From Antilocapra americana (lineage: Eukaryota > Chordata > Mammalia > Artiodactyla > Antilocapridae), in NCBI GenBank assembly GCA_007570785.1, contig ML662449.1, positions 12,587,564-12,651,563 of the forward strand: a DNA stretch of 64,000 bases, written 5' to 3'. The stretch's first letter is position 1; each line of letters starts with the position of its first letter. The position numbers were made by a program, and so were the translations under genes. Shown piece after piece: positions 43,983-56,776 of the stretch. The notes beneath the pieces were generated by a model. It had not been told where the DNA came from and did no database searches. It was given only the letters and a program-made list of their open reading frames with translations.

Positions 43983-46761
43983 GGGATAAACTTCAGTTCA
44001 GTTCAGTCACTCAGTCATTTCTGACTTTTTGTGACCCCATGTACTGCAGCACACCAGGCTTCCCTGTCCATCACCAACTCCCAGAGCCTACTTAAACTCA
44101 TGTCCATCGAGTCGGTGGTGCTGTCCAGCCATCTCATCCTCGTCGTCTCCTTCTCCTCCTGCCTTCAATCTTTCCCAGCATCAGGGTCTTTTCCAATGAG
44201 TTGGTTATTCACATCAGATGGCCAAAGTACTGGAGTTTCGGTTTCAGCAGCAGTCCTTCCAATGAATATTCAGGACAGATTTCCTTTAGGATCGACTGGA
44301 TCCATCCTAGGTTGGATCTCCTTGCAGTCCAAAGAACTCTCAAGAATCTTCTCCAATATCACAGTTCAAAAGCATCAGTTCTTCAGTGCTCAGCTTTCTT
44401 TATAGTCCAACTCTCACATCCATACATGACTACTGGAAAACCCATAGCTTTGACTAGACAGACCTTTGTTGGTAAAGTGATGTCTCTGCTTTTAAATATG
44501 CTGTCTAGGTTGGTCATAACTTTTCTTCCAAGGAGTAAGCGTCTTTTAATTTCATGGCTGCAGTCACCATCTGCAGTGATTTGGAGTCCAGAAAAATAAA
44601 GTCAGCCACTGTTTCCATTGTTTCCCTATCTATTTGGCATGAAGTGATGGGACCAGATGCCATGATCTTAGTTTTCTGAATGTTGAGTTTTAAGCCAACT
44701 TTTTCACTCTTCTCTTTCAGTTTCATCAAGAGGCTCTTTAGTTCTTTGCTTTCTGCCATAAGGGTGGTGTCATCTGCATATATGAGATATTTCTCCTGTC
44801 AATCTTGATTCCAGCTTGTGCTTCATCCAGCCCAGAAATTTCATGCTGCATGTAAGTTAAATAAGCCGGGTAACAAGATACAGCCTTGACATACTCCTTT
44901 CCTGATTTGGAACCAGTCCGTTGTTCCATGTCCAGTTCTAACTGTTGCTTCTTGACCTTCATACAGATTTCTCAGGAGGCAGGTAAGGTGGAATGGTATT
45001 CCCATCTCTTTAAGAATTTTCCACAGTTTATTGTGATCCACACAGTCAAAGGCTTTGGCATAGTCAATAAAGCAAAAGTAGATGTTTTCCTGGAACTCCC
45101 TTGATTTTTTGATCATCCAGCAGATGTTAGCAATTTGATCTCTAGTTCCTCTGCCTTTTCTAAATCCAGCTTGAACATCTGAAAGTTCATAGTTCATGTA
45201 CTGTTGAAGTCTATATTGGAGAATTTTGAGTATTACTTTGCTAGCATGTGAGATGAATGCAATTGTGCAGTAATTTGAACATTCTTTGGCATTGCCTTTC
45301 TTTGAGATTGGAATGAAAACAACTTTTCCAGTCCTGTGGCCACTTCTGAGGGAGTCATGAAAGAGGAAAAGTTTCCACACAGTAGGAAACCCTCTCACAC
45401 GTGGGTCTGTGGGGAATTTGGAATCTCAGGAGGCAACATAACTAGGAGTAAAAAAAAAAAAATTCCCACAGAATGGACACCTAATCTCAACTGCGGAAAA
45501 GAGAACTTTCCATGAAAGGCTCTAACCTAACAACCTAAGGTGCAGCCTGGCCTGCTCACAGACCAAAGGATTGAGCAAATACCAAAAGAGAGCTAGCCTG
45601 CTGTGTACCAGACCCTCCCTGCCCCAGAGTCAGAGCCCGAAGGCAAGGTGCTGCTACAATCTCAGCTCCCAAAGGAGCATCTTCCACCAAACTGTGAGCA
45701 GGCTCCCAGCTGCTAATCATGTCTTCCTGAGATCCTGGATGGTTGACATCCACCAGGAGGGTCTCAGCCTGAGATCAGCTCTCCAGAGATATATAGCACA
45801 TCTGACACAATGCTCTAGCGGCACAACCAGGAAACAGAGTGGCTGAGACCAGGGAGGTGATTAAGACACATGGCCCACCTGGGACAGTACACTCACCAAG
45901 CACCTGGTCGCCTGAGCTGCTCAGACCTGACAAGGGCACAAAATGCACGCCCCACTCACAGAGACTGAGCCAGAACTGTGTCTGAGTGTCTCCTGTGGAG
46001 GTACAGGTCAGCAGTGGCCTGCTTCAGGGGCTCTGGGTGCAGCAGACCTGGGTTTGGCATAAGCCCTCCTGGAGGAGGTCACCAATAACCCCACCATGGA
46101 ATCACCAGAACTTACACAGGACTGGGGAAATAGACTCTTGGAGGGCACAAACAAAACCTCATGTGCACCAGGACCCAGGAGAAAGGAGCAGTGACCCCAC
46201 AAGAAACTAACCGAGACATGCCCATGAGTGTCCAGGAGTCTCTGGAGGAGGCGTGGGTTGATGGTGGCCTGCTGCAGGGTTGGAGGCACTGATACAGCAG
46301 TGCATGCATGGGACCTTTTGAAGGTGGTCACCATTATCTTCATTACCTCCACCATAGTTTGGTCTCAAGTCAAGCAACAGGGAGGGAATACAGCCCCGCC
46401 CATCAACAGAAAATTGGATTAAAGATTTACTGAACACGGCCCCACCCATTAGAATAAGACCCAGTTTCCCCCTCAGACAGTCTCTCCCATCAGGAAGCTT
46501 CCATAAGCCTCTTATCCTTATCCATCAGAGGGCAGACAGAATGAAAACCACAATCAGAGAAAACTAACCAAACGGATCACATGGACCACAGTCTTGTCTA
46601 GCTCAATGAAACTATGAGCCATGACATGTAGGGCCACCCAAGACAGACAGGTCATTGCAGGGAGTTCTGACAAAATGTGGTCCACAGGAGAAGGGAATGG
46701 CAAACCACTTCAGTATTCTTGCTTTGAGAACCCCATGAACAGTATGAAAAGGGATAAACTT
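43983..46761 (-). mobile_element. BovB LINE with inverted 5' half and perfect TSD
   Basis: One insertion event. The 3' segment (43,994 to about 45,351) is minus-strand BovB, from the terminal 'gactgaactgaactgaag' back into the reverse transcriptase. The 5' segment (about 45,352-46,750) is BovB 5' DNA in plus orientation, ending 'ctttgagaaccccatgaaca'. gggataaactt occurs exactly at 43,983-43,993 and 46,751-46,761 and nowhere at the internal junction. The opposed orientations inside one 11-bp TSD match 5' inversion. The segment of BovB between the two parts appears to be missing. Assignment of the plus-oriented half to the BovB 5' region rests on my memory of the family. Confidence 0.88.
44436..45351 (-). 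pseudogene. BovB reverse transcriptase remnant
   Basis: The best frame (minus, 44,841-45,398) encodes VFIPISKKGNAKECSNYCTIAFISHASKVILKILQ, then QAGFRKGRGTRDQIANI, FIDYAKAFDCVDHNKLWKILKEMG (RT block with the first catalytic Asp) and RKGVCQGC. The next block, around 44,738-44,830, should hold the catalytic YADD but reads through frameshifts (SYMQMTPPL). The thumb region follows at 44,514-44,759 (ESEKVGLKLNIQKTKIMASGPITS). Frameshifts and stops make it inactive. RTE-clade RTs copy their RNA at a nicked target in the nucleus. Confidence 0.93.
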
Positions 46762-47155
46762 AGAAGAGTGGAAATAGGCTTCTACTTCTTTATAAAGGAG
46801 GAATACACAAAAATAAGCTATACATTTTGTAAAATGCTTCATTCTTACAACAAAATATGGGAACAGTTTCTTGGATTTGTGAACTGGTAAAGAATACCTA
46901 AAATATTGAATTCATCTCATTGATTATTTCCTAAGTTATTAGATATCTATTACCAAACAAAATCTTCCCTACAAGATGTTTCTTTTCTTACAAGTAATGA
47001 GAATTTCAAATTCCATACTTTAGAGAAAGCCTTAACTTTTCTTTGGAGGAGAGGGGGAATCTGCTTTTTTTTGGATTTGAATAATAAGTAATTCCACTTA
47101 ACACAATTCTTTGCTTTTCAGTGGTTTGTTGAAATAGCATTCCAATGTAACAATA
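46762..47155. other. No gene recognised
   Basis: AT-rich DNA with no supported feature. Confidence 0.45.
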
Positions 47156-47159
47156 TAAT

Positions 47160-47300
47160 ATGGGACAAAGGGCATGGGACAGAAAGTGGAAGTCCTTAAA
47201 CCTGGTTTCTGATTGGAAACCAGCTCCCACCACTAACATGTTATTTGTCTCAGCCTTTGGACATCCATTTCCTCATCTGCAAGTGAAAAGCCTCTTTTTT
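47160..47300 (+). repeat. MIR SINE remnant
   Basis: 'aaacctggtttctgattgga' and 'ccatttcctcatctgcaagt' are MIR-type phrases. The element is short and diverged. Confidence 0.55.
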
Positions 47301-47929
47301 CCAAAAGTCTTCGATTTCAATGATTTTTTTTTTTTAGTTTTCCATTTTATATAGTTCCCTAGAAGTTAATAAATAAAAGTATGGAAGGGGAAAATACTGT
47401 TTTAAATCTAAAATGAGATTTTTGGAAATAAGACTTCTAGATTGAAATAAAATTCTGACTGAGAACTTGTTAACACTCAGGAATTCACACAAATATAGAG
47501 AATAAGGAAAGAAAACACAGATATTTTACTTCCTGGTAGATGGGAACCAAAATGACCAGATAGTTGCATGAGAACTAAATGTATTTTAGTATCCAAGGAA
47601 AATCCATTATATAATTGCAAAATCTATTGTTATACTAATCTTTTACTTTGGATTATGTTGTGAGATTGTCCTGTTTTTATGATACCAAGTGGGGTTTTTT
47701 GGTCTTTTGTTTATTTTGCTTCCAAAATATTTCCTGTTTGATTTTTTTTCTCTGTTTAAGAATATTACATTGTGGTGTAAGAATTTGTATTCCTGCTGCT
47801 GAGGGGGTTCTTTCTGAGTGATGGCTGGTATTGAGTCATGTACCCAGTTGACATAGAGGGTGGTTCTTGAAGCAATCCATTGAGAGGCCAACTATGGCTT
47901 CTGTTTCTCTGAAAAATGTATGGTTTCTG
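47301..47929. other. No gene recognised
   Basis: AT-rich DNA. No domain is recognised in the minus-strand frame at 47,643-47,891. Confidence 0.45.
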
Positions 47930-48063
47930 TGCATGCATGCATGCTAAGTTGCTTCAGTTGTGTCCAACTCTGTGAGACCCTATGCACAGCAGCCCACCAG
48001 GCTTCTCCGTCCACAGGATTCTCCAGGCAAGAATACTGGAGTGGGTTGCCATTTCCTTCTCCA
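47930..48063 (-). mobile_element. Bov-tA SINE, head truncated
   Basis: 'gctaagttgcttcagttgtg', 'caagaatactggagtgggtt' and 'gccatttccttctcc' show a minus-strand copy ending before the tRNA-like head. Confidence 0.93.
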
Positions 48064-48179
48064 AACATATCAGTGGCAAGCCTTGAAAAAACATTTGACT
48101 AATTGGTTACACATTCTGCTTAATATATGGGAAAAAAATGGTTTATAAGCACTGTTGTCTTTATCTTCTGTTCATTATT

Positions 48180-49680
48180 TCAACAACTATTTATTGAACT
48201 CTCATCTAGCACCAGGCATTGTTCCAGGTATAGGGATGGGTAAAGTGATAAACAAAACAGATAAAAACTCTCTGTTGTCATGGGGGAAGATAATAAATAA
48301 GTAAAATAAATGGGTGGGTTATATGATAATAAAGGCTAAGGAGAAGAAGTGGAAAAACACATAGGGCATAGTGTTGCAATAAGAAATATGGGTGTCATAG
48401 ACTGTCTCACTGAGAAGGTAAGATCTGAATAAAGACCCAAAGGAGCTGAGCGAATTAACCATTTGGATATCTGGGGGAAAAGATTTCCAGGCAGAGAGAA
48501 GAGTAAGTGTAAATGCTCTGAGGCAGGGTCATACCTGGCATCTCAGGAACAGTGAGGAGTCCAATTTGACTAAAGCAGAGTGAGAAATGGGGGAGCAGGA
48601 GGAGATAAAGCTAGAGAGGTAAGAGTGGGGTGAGATCAACTAGGAACTTGTCAGGACTTTATCTTTTACTGTGAATGAGATAAAGCCACTGGCATGTTCT
48701 AAGCAGAGGAATGACATGACATGACCTGATTTAAGTTTTAGCAAGGTCAAACTTGGAAGAAAAGTTATGGCCAACCTAGACAGCATATTAAAAAGCAGAG
48801 ACATTACTTTGCCAACAAAGGTCCATGTAGTCAAAGCTATGTTTTTTTCCAGTACTCATGTATGAATGTGAGAGTTGGACTATAAAGAAAGCTGGGAGCT
48901 AAAGAATTGATGGTTTTGAACTATGGTGTTGGAGAAGACTCTTGAGAGTCCCTTGGACTGCAAGGAGATCCAGCCAGTCCATGCTAAAGGAAATCAGTCC
49001 TGAATATTCATTGGAAGGACTGATGCTGAAGCTGAAACTCCAATACTTTGGCCATCTGATGTGAAGAACCGACTCATTGGAAAAGAACCTGATGCTGGGA
49101 AAGATTGAAGGTGGGAGGAGATGGGGATGACAGAGGATGAGATGGTTGGATGGCATCACTGACTGAAGGGACATGAGTTTGAGTAAGCTCTGGGAGTTGG
49201 TGATGGACAGGGAGGCCTGGTGTGCTGCAGTACATGGGGCCACAAAAAGTTGGACACAACTGACTGAACTGAACTGAACTGAAGGTCAAACTGATTATTA
49301 TATTGACAATAAGCAGGTGGGGGACAAAAGCTAGGAGACTTTTGCAGTAATCCAGGCAAGTAGGATCATTGCACTACGTAACTCCAAGAAGCATCATTTA
49401 CCTGTTATGTCTGTGAATGGTGCTTCCTGTAATGAGCAGTATATAGCACAACAGCTGTAGTTTGTGGCCTGTAGGCAAGATGGCTTGGACCAGGGTGGAT
49501 GCAATGTAAGTGGTGAGAAGTGTTCAGTCAAGATATATTTTGAAGATAGAACTAATAGGATTTTTTGACATGGTAGATGTGGAATATGAGAGAATCAAGT
49601 ATGATTTCAAGGTCATCCATTAATTTCATGAATTATTATTATTCATTAAACTAAACGCCATTTACTAAGGGAGAGTAATT
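48180..49680 (+). repeat. Old interspersed repeat (unassigned), split by BovB
   Basis: Opens 'ctagcaccaggcattgttcc' and continues with 'gacccaaaggagctgagcga', 'gaggaatgacatgacatgac', then after the BovB 'ggagacttttgcagtaatcc' and 'gatatattttgaagataga'. It parallels 570-1,985 phrase by phrase. The BovB break carries an 11-bp TSD. Confidence 0.6.
48743..49292 (+). mobile_element. BovB LINE 3' end with perfect TSD
   Basis: The insert at 48,754-49,281 runs from 'gttatggccaacctagacag' to the terminal '(ctgaa)' repeats. aaggtcaaact at 48,743-48,753 and 49,282-49,292 is exact. It belongs to the BovB 3' end class, with the polyprotein C-terminus broken by stops. Confidence 0.96.
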
Positions 49681-50001
49681 CATACTTACTTTTTAATTCA
49701 ACATTTATTGAAAGTCTACTTTGTATTACATTGTTCCAGATTCTGTAGGATATGTGAAAAGTACAATAGCAGCAACAACAGAAAATCCTGTCCTGGAAAC
49801 ACTTATAACTAGTTTGTTACACAAAGCCTCCATAGAGAAAAGAACCAGTACTGTATAGAGCAACATAAGAAAAAAAAATATTATAATGAGATGGATTAGA
49901 TACTATATATATAACTAATTCTCTAGGAAAATGGTCCAATTTGAAAATAATTTTACATTTGTCAAGATATGGCCATATTTTTGATTTGCTATAAGTCTCT
50001 T

Positions 50002-50214
50002 GGGGCTTTCCTGGTGGTTCAAACAGTAAAGAATCTGCCTGCAATGCAGGAAACCTGGGTTCAATCCCTGGGTCAGGATGGTCCCCTGGAGAAGGAAATG
50101 GCAACCCACTGCAGTATTCTTGCCTGGAAAATTCCATGGACAGAGGCACCTGGTAGGTTACAGTCCATTGGGTTGCAAAGAGTCAGACACAACTGAGTGT
50201 CTTTCACCTTCACT
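50002..50214 (+). mobile_element. Bov-tA SINE
   Basis: 'ggggctttcctggtggttca', 'ctggagaaggaaatggcaac' and 'caaagagtcagacacaactg' give a full-length plus-strand copy. Confidence 0.96.
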
Positions 50215-50675
50215 GCTATATTGCTATTCAACAATTTTATTTTCCGATATTAACAGGACTCATGTTTTTCCTGTTCCAAATGCAAATAGATATGCTCTAT
50301 GGTTGACTCCTGCTCCAGGAGGAAATATAATATATAAAAGACTTCATGTCTGAGGTAGGAATTATCTGTTTCACATGCCCTTCTCTTGCTGTTGTCTTAG
50401 ATTACATTCTTCACAGGTTGGTTGAGAATTCAGTCTTACCTTGGCCCCTAGTTCCTACTTGTCCAACTTCTGACTTGCAAATTTTCATACTTCTGACAAC
50501 CTATCTTCCTTGCAGCCCTTTGATTTACGAAAAGTTCTGAGATCTTTTGACTTCTCATGCCTTACTTCACCCACTTCATTCATAGTCAAGTCTTGCTGCT
50601 TCCTGTTCTGTGGTTTTCATTAACACAGCTTTCTTAATAATGATGAGATAGTAAAGATTATGATAATGGGTAGGA
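50215..50675. other. No gene recognised
   Basis: Unique-looking DNA. Confidence 0.45.
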
Positions 50676-50679
50676 TATC

Positions 50680-50890
50680 TAACGTTTTTAAGTACTGACT
50701 CTGGGCTAGGCACTATGTGATGCTATTTAAATACACTTTAAAATATACTTTAGGAGGTCTGTGAAGTGGGTACTATCATTATTCCAATAAGGATCTGAGC
50801 TTTAGAGAGCTAACGTGCCTGAAGTAATTCAGCTAGAAAGTGGCAGAGCTAGGATGCAAACTCCAAGTGCATGAAGACTATTATGTAAAC
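50680..50890 (-). repeat. MIR SINE
   Basis: 'ctgggctaggcactatgtga', 'gtgggtactatcattattcc', 'attcagctagaaagtggcag' and 'agctaggatgcaaactccaa' follow minus-strand MIR order. Confidence 0.8.
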
Positions 50891-51127
50891 ATGTCCTCTG
50901 TACCACATGCATATTTAATATTATTCAGAGGGAGGAGGGGAAGCCAATCCCAACAAAGTTCTCTAAACTCTCAAAGCCTCTATGTTTAATAATTATCTTT
51001 CTAATATCATGGATTTATCCATTTTTAATTTTCCTTAGTTGAAGTTAGGAGATAACATTTTGCAATATAGTCTTATTTTTAAAGGTATTGATACCAGAGT
51101 TAGTTTTGTATGCCTCTAAACACGGGT

Positions 51128-51745
51128 ACAGATTTTATTTTCTTGGGTTCCAAAATCACTGTGGTTGGCTACTGTAGCCATGAAATTAAAAGATGTTTGC
51201 CCCTTGGAAGGAAAGCTATGACAAACCTAGACAGCGTTATTAAAAAGCAGAAACGTCACTTTGCCGATAAAGGTCTGTTTAGTCAAAGCTGTGGTTTTCC
51301 AGTAGTCCTGTATGGATGTGAGAGTTGGATCATAAAGTAGGTTGAGCACCAAAGAATGGATGCTTTTGAATTATGGTTCTGGAGAAAACTCTTGAGAATC
51401 CCTTGGACTGCAAGGAGATCAAACTAGTCCATCCTAAAGGAAATCAGTCCTGAATATTCATTGGAAGGACTGATGCTGAAGCTGAAACTCCAATACTTTG
51501 GCCACCTGATGCAAAAAGCCAACTTGTTGGAAAAGACCTCGATGCTGGGAAAGACTGAAGGCAAAAGGAGAAGAGGGTGGCAGAGGATGAGATGGTTAGA
51601 TAGCATCACTGATTTCACTGGACATGAACTGGAGCAAACTCAGGGAGATAATGAAGGACAGGGAAGCCTGGAGTGCCACAGTCGATGGAACAAAGTACAA
51701 CTTGCAAAGAGTTGGACACGACTTTGTGACTGAACAACAGCAACA
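51128..51745 (+). mobile_element. BovB LINE 3' region, diverged
   Basis: Frames at 51,110-51,340 (DFIFLGSKITVVGYCSHEIKRCLPLGRKAMTNLDS...PVVLYGCESW) and 51,461-51,733 ([13 protein letters not shown]...MRWLDSI) are the polyprotein C-terminus. An in-frame TAG at 51,338-51,340 and frameshifts are present. It ends 'gactgaacaacagcaacaga', which differs from the usual BovB terminus. Confidence 0.93.
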
Positions 51746-51884
51746 GACACAGGTATACACACACACACACATATATACTCTGAACATAGGGTCACAAAGT
51801 AACAACTGAAAGTAGAAATAACAATGGGAATTTCTAATAGACCAAGATCAAAATTTAAAAAAGGAGGGAAGAGGAAGAAAACTA

Positions 51885-52100
51885 TTAAGTGTGTTTTGAG
51901 TCTTTCATGTTATCAGTTATTGTGTTAAAATGCTCATTTAATCCGTACGACTTTATTATTATCCTCACTTTACGCAGGAGAAAAATAAATTGCAAAGAAA
52001 ATACTACTCCTAATTGGCAGATGAAGAAATAAAGAATTAGAAATTGAGATCAAAATCACATAAAGTGTCAAAGCAGAGCTGAAAACCCAGACTTAAATTA
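51885..52100 (-). repeat. MIR SINE
   Basis: 'attatcctcactttacgcag', 'cagatgaagaaataaagaat' and 'caaagcagagctgaaaaccc' follow minus-strand MIR order. Confidence 0.65.
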
Positions 52101-52112
52101 TAAAGCCTGTCA

Positions 52113-53023
<911 letters not shown>

Positions 53024-53024
53024 A

Positions 53025-53600
53025 CCTTGGTTTTCCCTATCTTGGAGCACAGTAAATTTTTAGTAAATGGTAGTTACTATTATTATGGTAATCGAATGAA
53101 AATTTGGAATAGCAGCATGAAAGATAAATGTAACAGGGCAGTTTAACAGAGTTAAATAATTGTTTCCAAAGTAATCAAGCAGCTGATTTAGAAGATGCAA
53201 GCAATGATGATATATTGAAAAATTATATGAGTGCCAACAATTATTGAGTGTATTATTATCACACGAGATATAATAACATTTCTGTTGCTTATCCACACAT
53301 TTAGTTTTAATATCTTATACCATACTCAAAGTAGACTGGAAAGTTTTCCAATAGTCCCACATTAGATATGAAGAGATAGTAAAACATAGTTTCAAGTTTT
53401 ATCATGCTATAAGTTGTGAGTTTAAAACATTGTTAATCTTAGAATAGCTGAAACATGATGGATCAAATAATTCAGGGCACTGAATCAAAAAACCAAGTAC
53501 TGATGAAACTACTCCCAGCATAATACTTTTAGTGCTTGAATGCAAGTTGACTTTGTACCAATGGTAATTTATATTAATAGAAAAACACACAAATACATAC
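53025..53600. other. No gene recognised
   Basis: AT-rich DNA with no supported feature. Confidence 0.45.
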
Positions 53601-53602
53601 TT

Positions 53603-53835
53603 AGGGGCTTCCTAGGTGGCACAGTTGTAAAGAATCTGCCTGCCAATGCAGGAGATGCAAGAGACCAAGAGACGCAGGTTTGATCCTTGGGTTGGGAGAT
53701 CCCCTGGACTAGGAAATGGCAATCTATTCCAGTATTTGTGCCTGGAGAATTCCATGGACAGAGGATCCCGGTGGGCTACAGTCCATGGTGTTGCAAATAG
53801 TTGGACACAACTGAGTGACAGCATGCGCACGAGTA
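53603..53835 (+). mobile_element. Bov-tA SINE
   Basis: 'aggggcttcctaggtggcac', 'gccaatgcaggagatgcaag' and 'agttggacacaactgagtga' give a full-length plus-strand copy. Confidence 0.96.
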
Positions 53836-53907
53836 TGAGTTATTGAGTAAGTTAGAGAACTTGAATGGGTTTCCATTTGATAGGTTTAAGGTTTGCTACT
53901 TAGAAAA

Positions 53908-54015
53908 AGAGCTTCCAAGGTGGCTCAGTGGTAAAGAATCTGCCCCAGTGCAGGAATCTGGTGGGCTAAAGTCCACGGGGTCGCAGAGTTGGGACTGACT
54001 GAATGTGCACATACA
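53908..54015 (+). mobile_element. Bov-tA SINE with internal deletion
   Basis: The head 'cttccaaggtggctcagtgg' jumps after 'cagtgcaggaatc' straight to 'tggtgggctaaagtccacgg'. About 110 bp of the body is missing. Confidence 0.9.
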
Positions 54016-54019
54016 CTGT

Positions 54020-55979
54020 AGAGAAAAGAGGGGCTAGTGCTCATATCTAACTAAACTGCAAAATTATTTTTCTGATTGTTCCTACAACTATGTTCTCTTT
54101 CCCTTCTGTATTTATTTTGGTATATGAAAGTATAGTTTCTGTCAAACAAGTCATTAAAAATGGTGTTCACTGATTAAGAAACATATTAGTCTAACAATTG
54201 CCCCCCACACAAATACATGCTAAGCATATAGCAAACATAACATATGCCTTTCACTGGTGTTGCAGCATTAGAAAATTTGCCCATTCTCCATCTAATGAGA
54301 ATATCTGACCCTGGTGACTATCACCATTCATAATTTTCAACAGAATTAATAAAGATAATGCCAGATACAGTGTTAGTAATAGGGTAGCTAAATATTGCCT
54401 TGATATCTGCTTCATTTGAGGGCAATAGTGATTTCTATCAGCTTTTCTTAATTTTCTGTGATCTGTGCTTTCTGGAATTAATACTAATTACATATCTCTA
54501 CACATGTGTTTTCAATTTGGCTTTTCTTTTTAATACTGCAGTGATTTAAGGGATAACAAGTGAACATATTAATTTGAAATATACCTACTTCTAAATTAAA
54601 TTCCTTATCTAGTTAATAGTCTTTTGTTATGTTTTCGGCAAACCTGGTTATCAGCATTTACTTTTAGATTTAGAGTCATGATTATGAACTGTTCTGTGGA
54701 TTAAAGAACTAAGTGTAATACTCAACGTGTTCTCTTCCTATGGTTTGTTATCTACAAATGGATGATGAGGAAAGCAAACCTGTCTTGTGCTAGTGTCTGA
54801 GAGATACTTCATAGGTATTCTCTAACCCAAGTGCCAACTATAGTAACTTGGAATCTGTTTTGAAGCAAGGTTGGGTATAAGTGCAAATATTTTTTAAAAG
54901 GCCAAACCACTGGGTATAAGGCAGCTTTTCAACGACTGTTGGTTTCCTGATGTGGTTTCAAAATAAATGAACCTGTTGCATCCATTTCATAGTACAATCT
55001 ATGAACTGATCCTAGATTTAAAATGAATTATTTTTCTCTCTGGCCTTTGGTAAAATTTGGTGAGTCTTTCCTTGTGTAATGTATGTAATGTGTGTAATGT
55101 AAACTCATCTGGTTTTATCAAGGATTTAGGAGGATTTCTTTATTATTTTTATAGTTAAATTTAGTTCATATTGGAGACAATTGTTCTCATTCTCATTACA
55201 AAATTGTAGAAAATTGAATTTAGAACAATATAAAGTAAGAATTTCCTCTCAACTATTTTTGTTGCTTTCTTCTCTATTGTTCTTCCCTTCCTCCAACTTC
55301 AGCTCTTTAGTGGGTAAAATACTATTTCACAAAGAGTTATGTTTGCAGTTTTCAAAATGACTTCTTAGAAGTGAAATTGGAAACTTTTTTTTTCAATCTC
55401 CAACGGTAAGAGTTACATTTTCACTTTTGATTTGATAAAACACACACAACACACTACGTGATGAAACAAGCATTTAAAAGGTGCTTTTCTCTCTTTTAAA
55501 AAGTATCCTAAGACATTTTCTTTCTTGTGGATTCTATTAACTGGATTAAGATCACCAGCCTTCCGTAACCAGACTAAATTGGATTACTGTTGAGAATCAT
55601 AGTTGAAGAGGTATTAATAATACACACACACATACAGACACAGACACTTCATATATTTCAGTCAAAGAGCAGCAAGAACTGATGTCATGGCCAGAGAAGT
55701 GTGATAGGTGCCTGAGAGGAAGGCCTGGAACTAGGGCAAAACTTGGGATTTGTGGGAGAAGGCCTCCTTAGGGAGTGCACTGTTTCCAGAGTCCAGTGGA
55801 TTGTTGGGGAGGGGGTGACCTTAAACCTTTCAAAGGAAGCTCTGAACAGCCTTCACTTTAAAGGGGTGAAAGGAGAGGTGGAATGCTGTGGAAGTACCTA
55901 CTTTAATAGGTGCTGGGTGACAGAGGGATGTTTGGGGTCGGTTGGTCTAGGGGGTGGGCCAGGGCCACCCTGAGGGCTC
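54020..55979. other. Repeat-poor upstream flank of the CpG island
   Basis: No SINE or LINE is recognised across about 1.9 kb, which is unusual for this window. GC content rises from about 55,740. Frames at 55,743-55,973 and 55,910-56,149 have no domain I recognise. A (CA)n-like tract lies at 55,622-55,642. It may hold upstream regulatory DNA of the gene at 56 kb. Confidence 0.45.
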
Positions 55980-56445
55980 ACATACTAGCCGGGGAAGGCG
56001 GCCGGCGGCACCTGGCTGCAGCTGAGAGCACCTGGGGTGGGGGAGGGGTCGTAGGGAAAAGTCGAGTTCCGCGTGGGTTTCTGTCTCTGCCTGGGGGGTT
56101 ATTAGAGATAGGAGGAGGCGCCGAGGCGCCGAGCCGCCGCGCGGGGTAGTCCCCGTTCCGGGGTAACGCCGGCGGCGCCCGCGCCCGCGCCAGGCCCGGC
56201 CCTCTCCCGAGACGGCCGGCGCTCCCCCCGGCCCGGGCCGCGGCCTCCCGCCCCGGCGGAGCCGCGCGGTGGATTGTGGGCTGGGGGCTGCGGCGGCCTC
56301 GCGGCGGCCTCCGGCGCTGCCTCCCCGGCCCTAGCCAGACCGAGGCGGGCGGGCGGGGTGAGGAGAAGCGGTAGAGCAGGGAGCAGAATCGCTAGGGGTA
56401 GTGGTCGCGGCGCGGCGGCGGCGGCGGCTCCTCTGGAGGCCGGGG

Positions 56446-56535
56446 ATGTGGGAGAGGCGGTGGCAGCAGCGGCGGAGGCGGCGCTGCGGACCCGGGGGAA
56501 ACTGCTGGCTGACAGGACACCCGGGAGAGACGTGA
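56446..56535 (+). other. Upstream ORF, 29 codons
   Basis: ATG at 56,446 in the context ccggggATGt, stop TGA at 56,533-56,535. The predicted peptide is rich in Arg, Trp and Gln (MWERRWQQRRRR...). It could reduce downstream translation if it lies in the mature mRNA; that depends on the true transcription start. Confidence 0.35.
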
Positions 56536-56733
56536 GGGAGCCGCCGCTGCCGCCTCTCACCCCCGAGCGGAGGTGGGCTCGAGAGGGCGGCCCTGTGCTC
56601 CCCCGGCCGACAGGCCAGCCGGCGCGGCGCGGGGCGGGGGCGGGAAGCCGGGCTCGGGCCCAGCCGGGCTCCGGGCGGCGGCGGCCGCGGAGCAGCAGCC
56701 TCGGCGCGACGTGGAGGCTCGGAGGCGGCGGCG

Positions 56734-56742
56734 ATGCACTAG
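56734..56742 (+). other. Minimal upstream ORF (Met-His-stop)
   Basis: ATG CAC TAG with a favourable purine-rich GC context (ggcggcgATGc). It ends 34 bases before the exon 1 donor. Such two-codon frames can hold or recycle ribosomes. Function here is inference. Confidence 0.4.
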
Positions 56743-56776
56743 GCCTCGCTCTGGGGCGGCTGCCCGGGACCCGCAG

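Larger units (their letters stand above)
56380..56776 (+). other. Probable non-coding first exon of an unidentified gene
   Basis: The right edge is set by a near-perfect donor, CCCGCAG|GTAAGTGTGG (exon ends 56,776). The left edge (transcription start) is not determined; 56,380 is only a placeholder downstream of the first GC box. No long frame crosses the donor with a plausible coding start. The exon holds two short upstream frames, 56,446-56,535 (29 codons) and 56,734-56,742 (ATG CAC TAG). I read it as 5' UTR with translation starting in a later exon outside the window. I do not recognise the gene. Confidence 0.6.

Noticed and set aside
46008..46355. Overlapping 65-115-codon frames as genes
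   Set aside because: They lie in the GC-richer 5' part of BovB, occur on both strands and match no protein.
3735..51775. TG/CA and TA tracts as regulatory or CRISPR-like arrays
   Set aside because: They are simple dinucleotide microsatellites without spacer structure.
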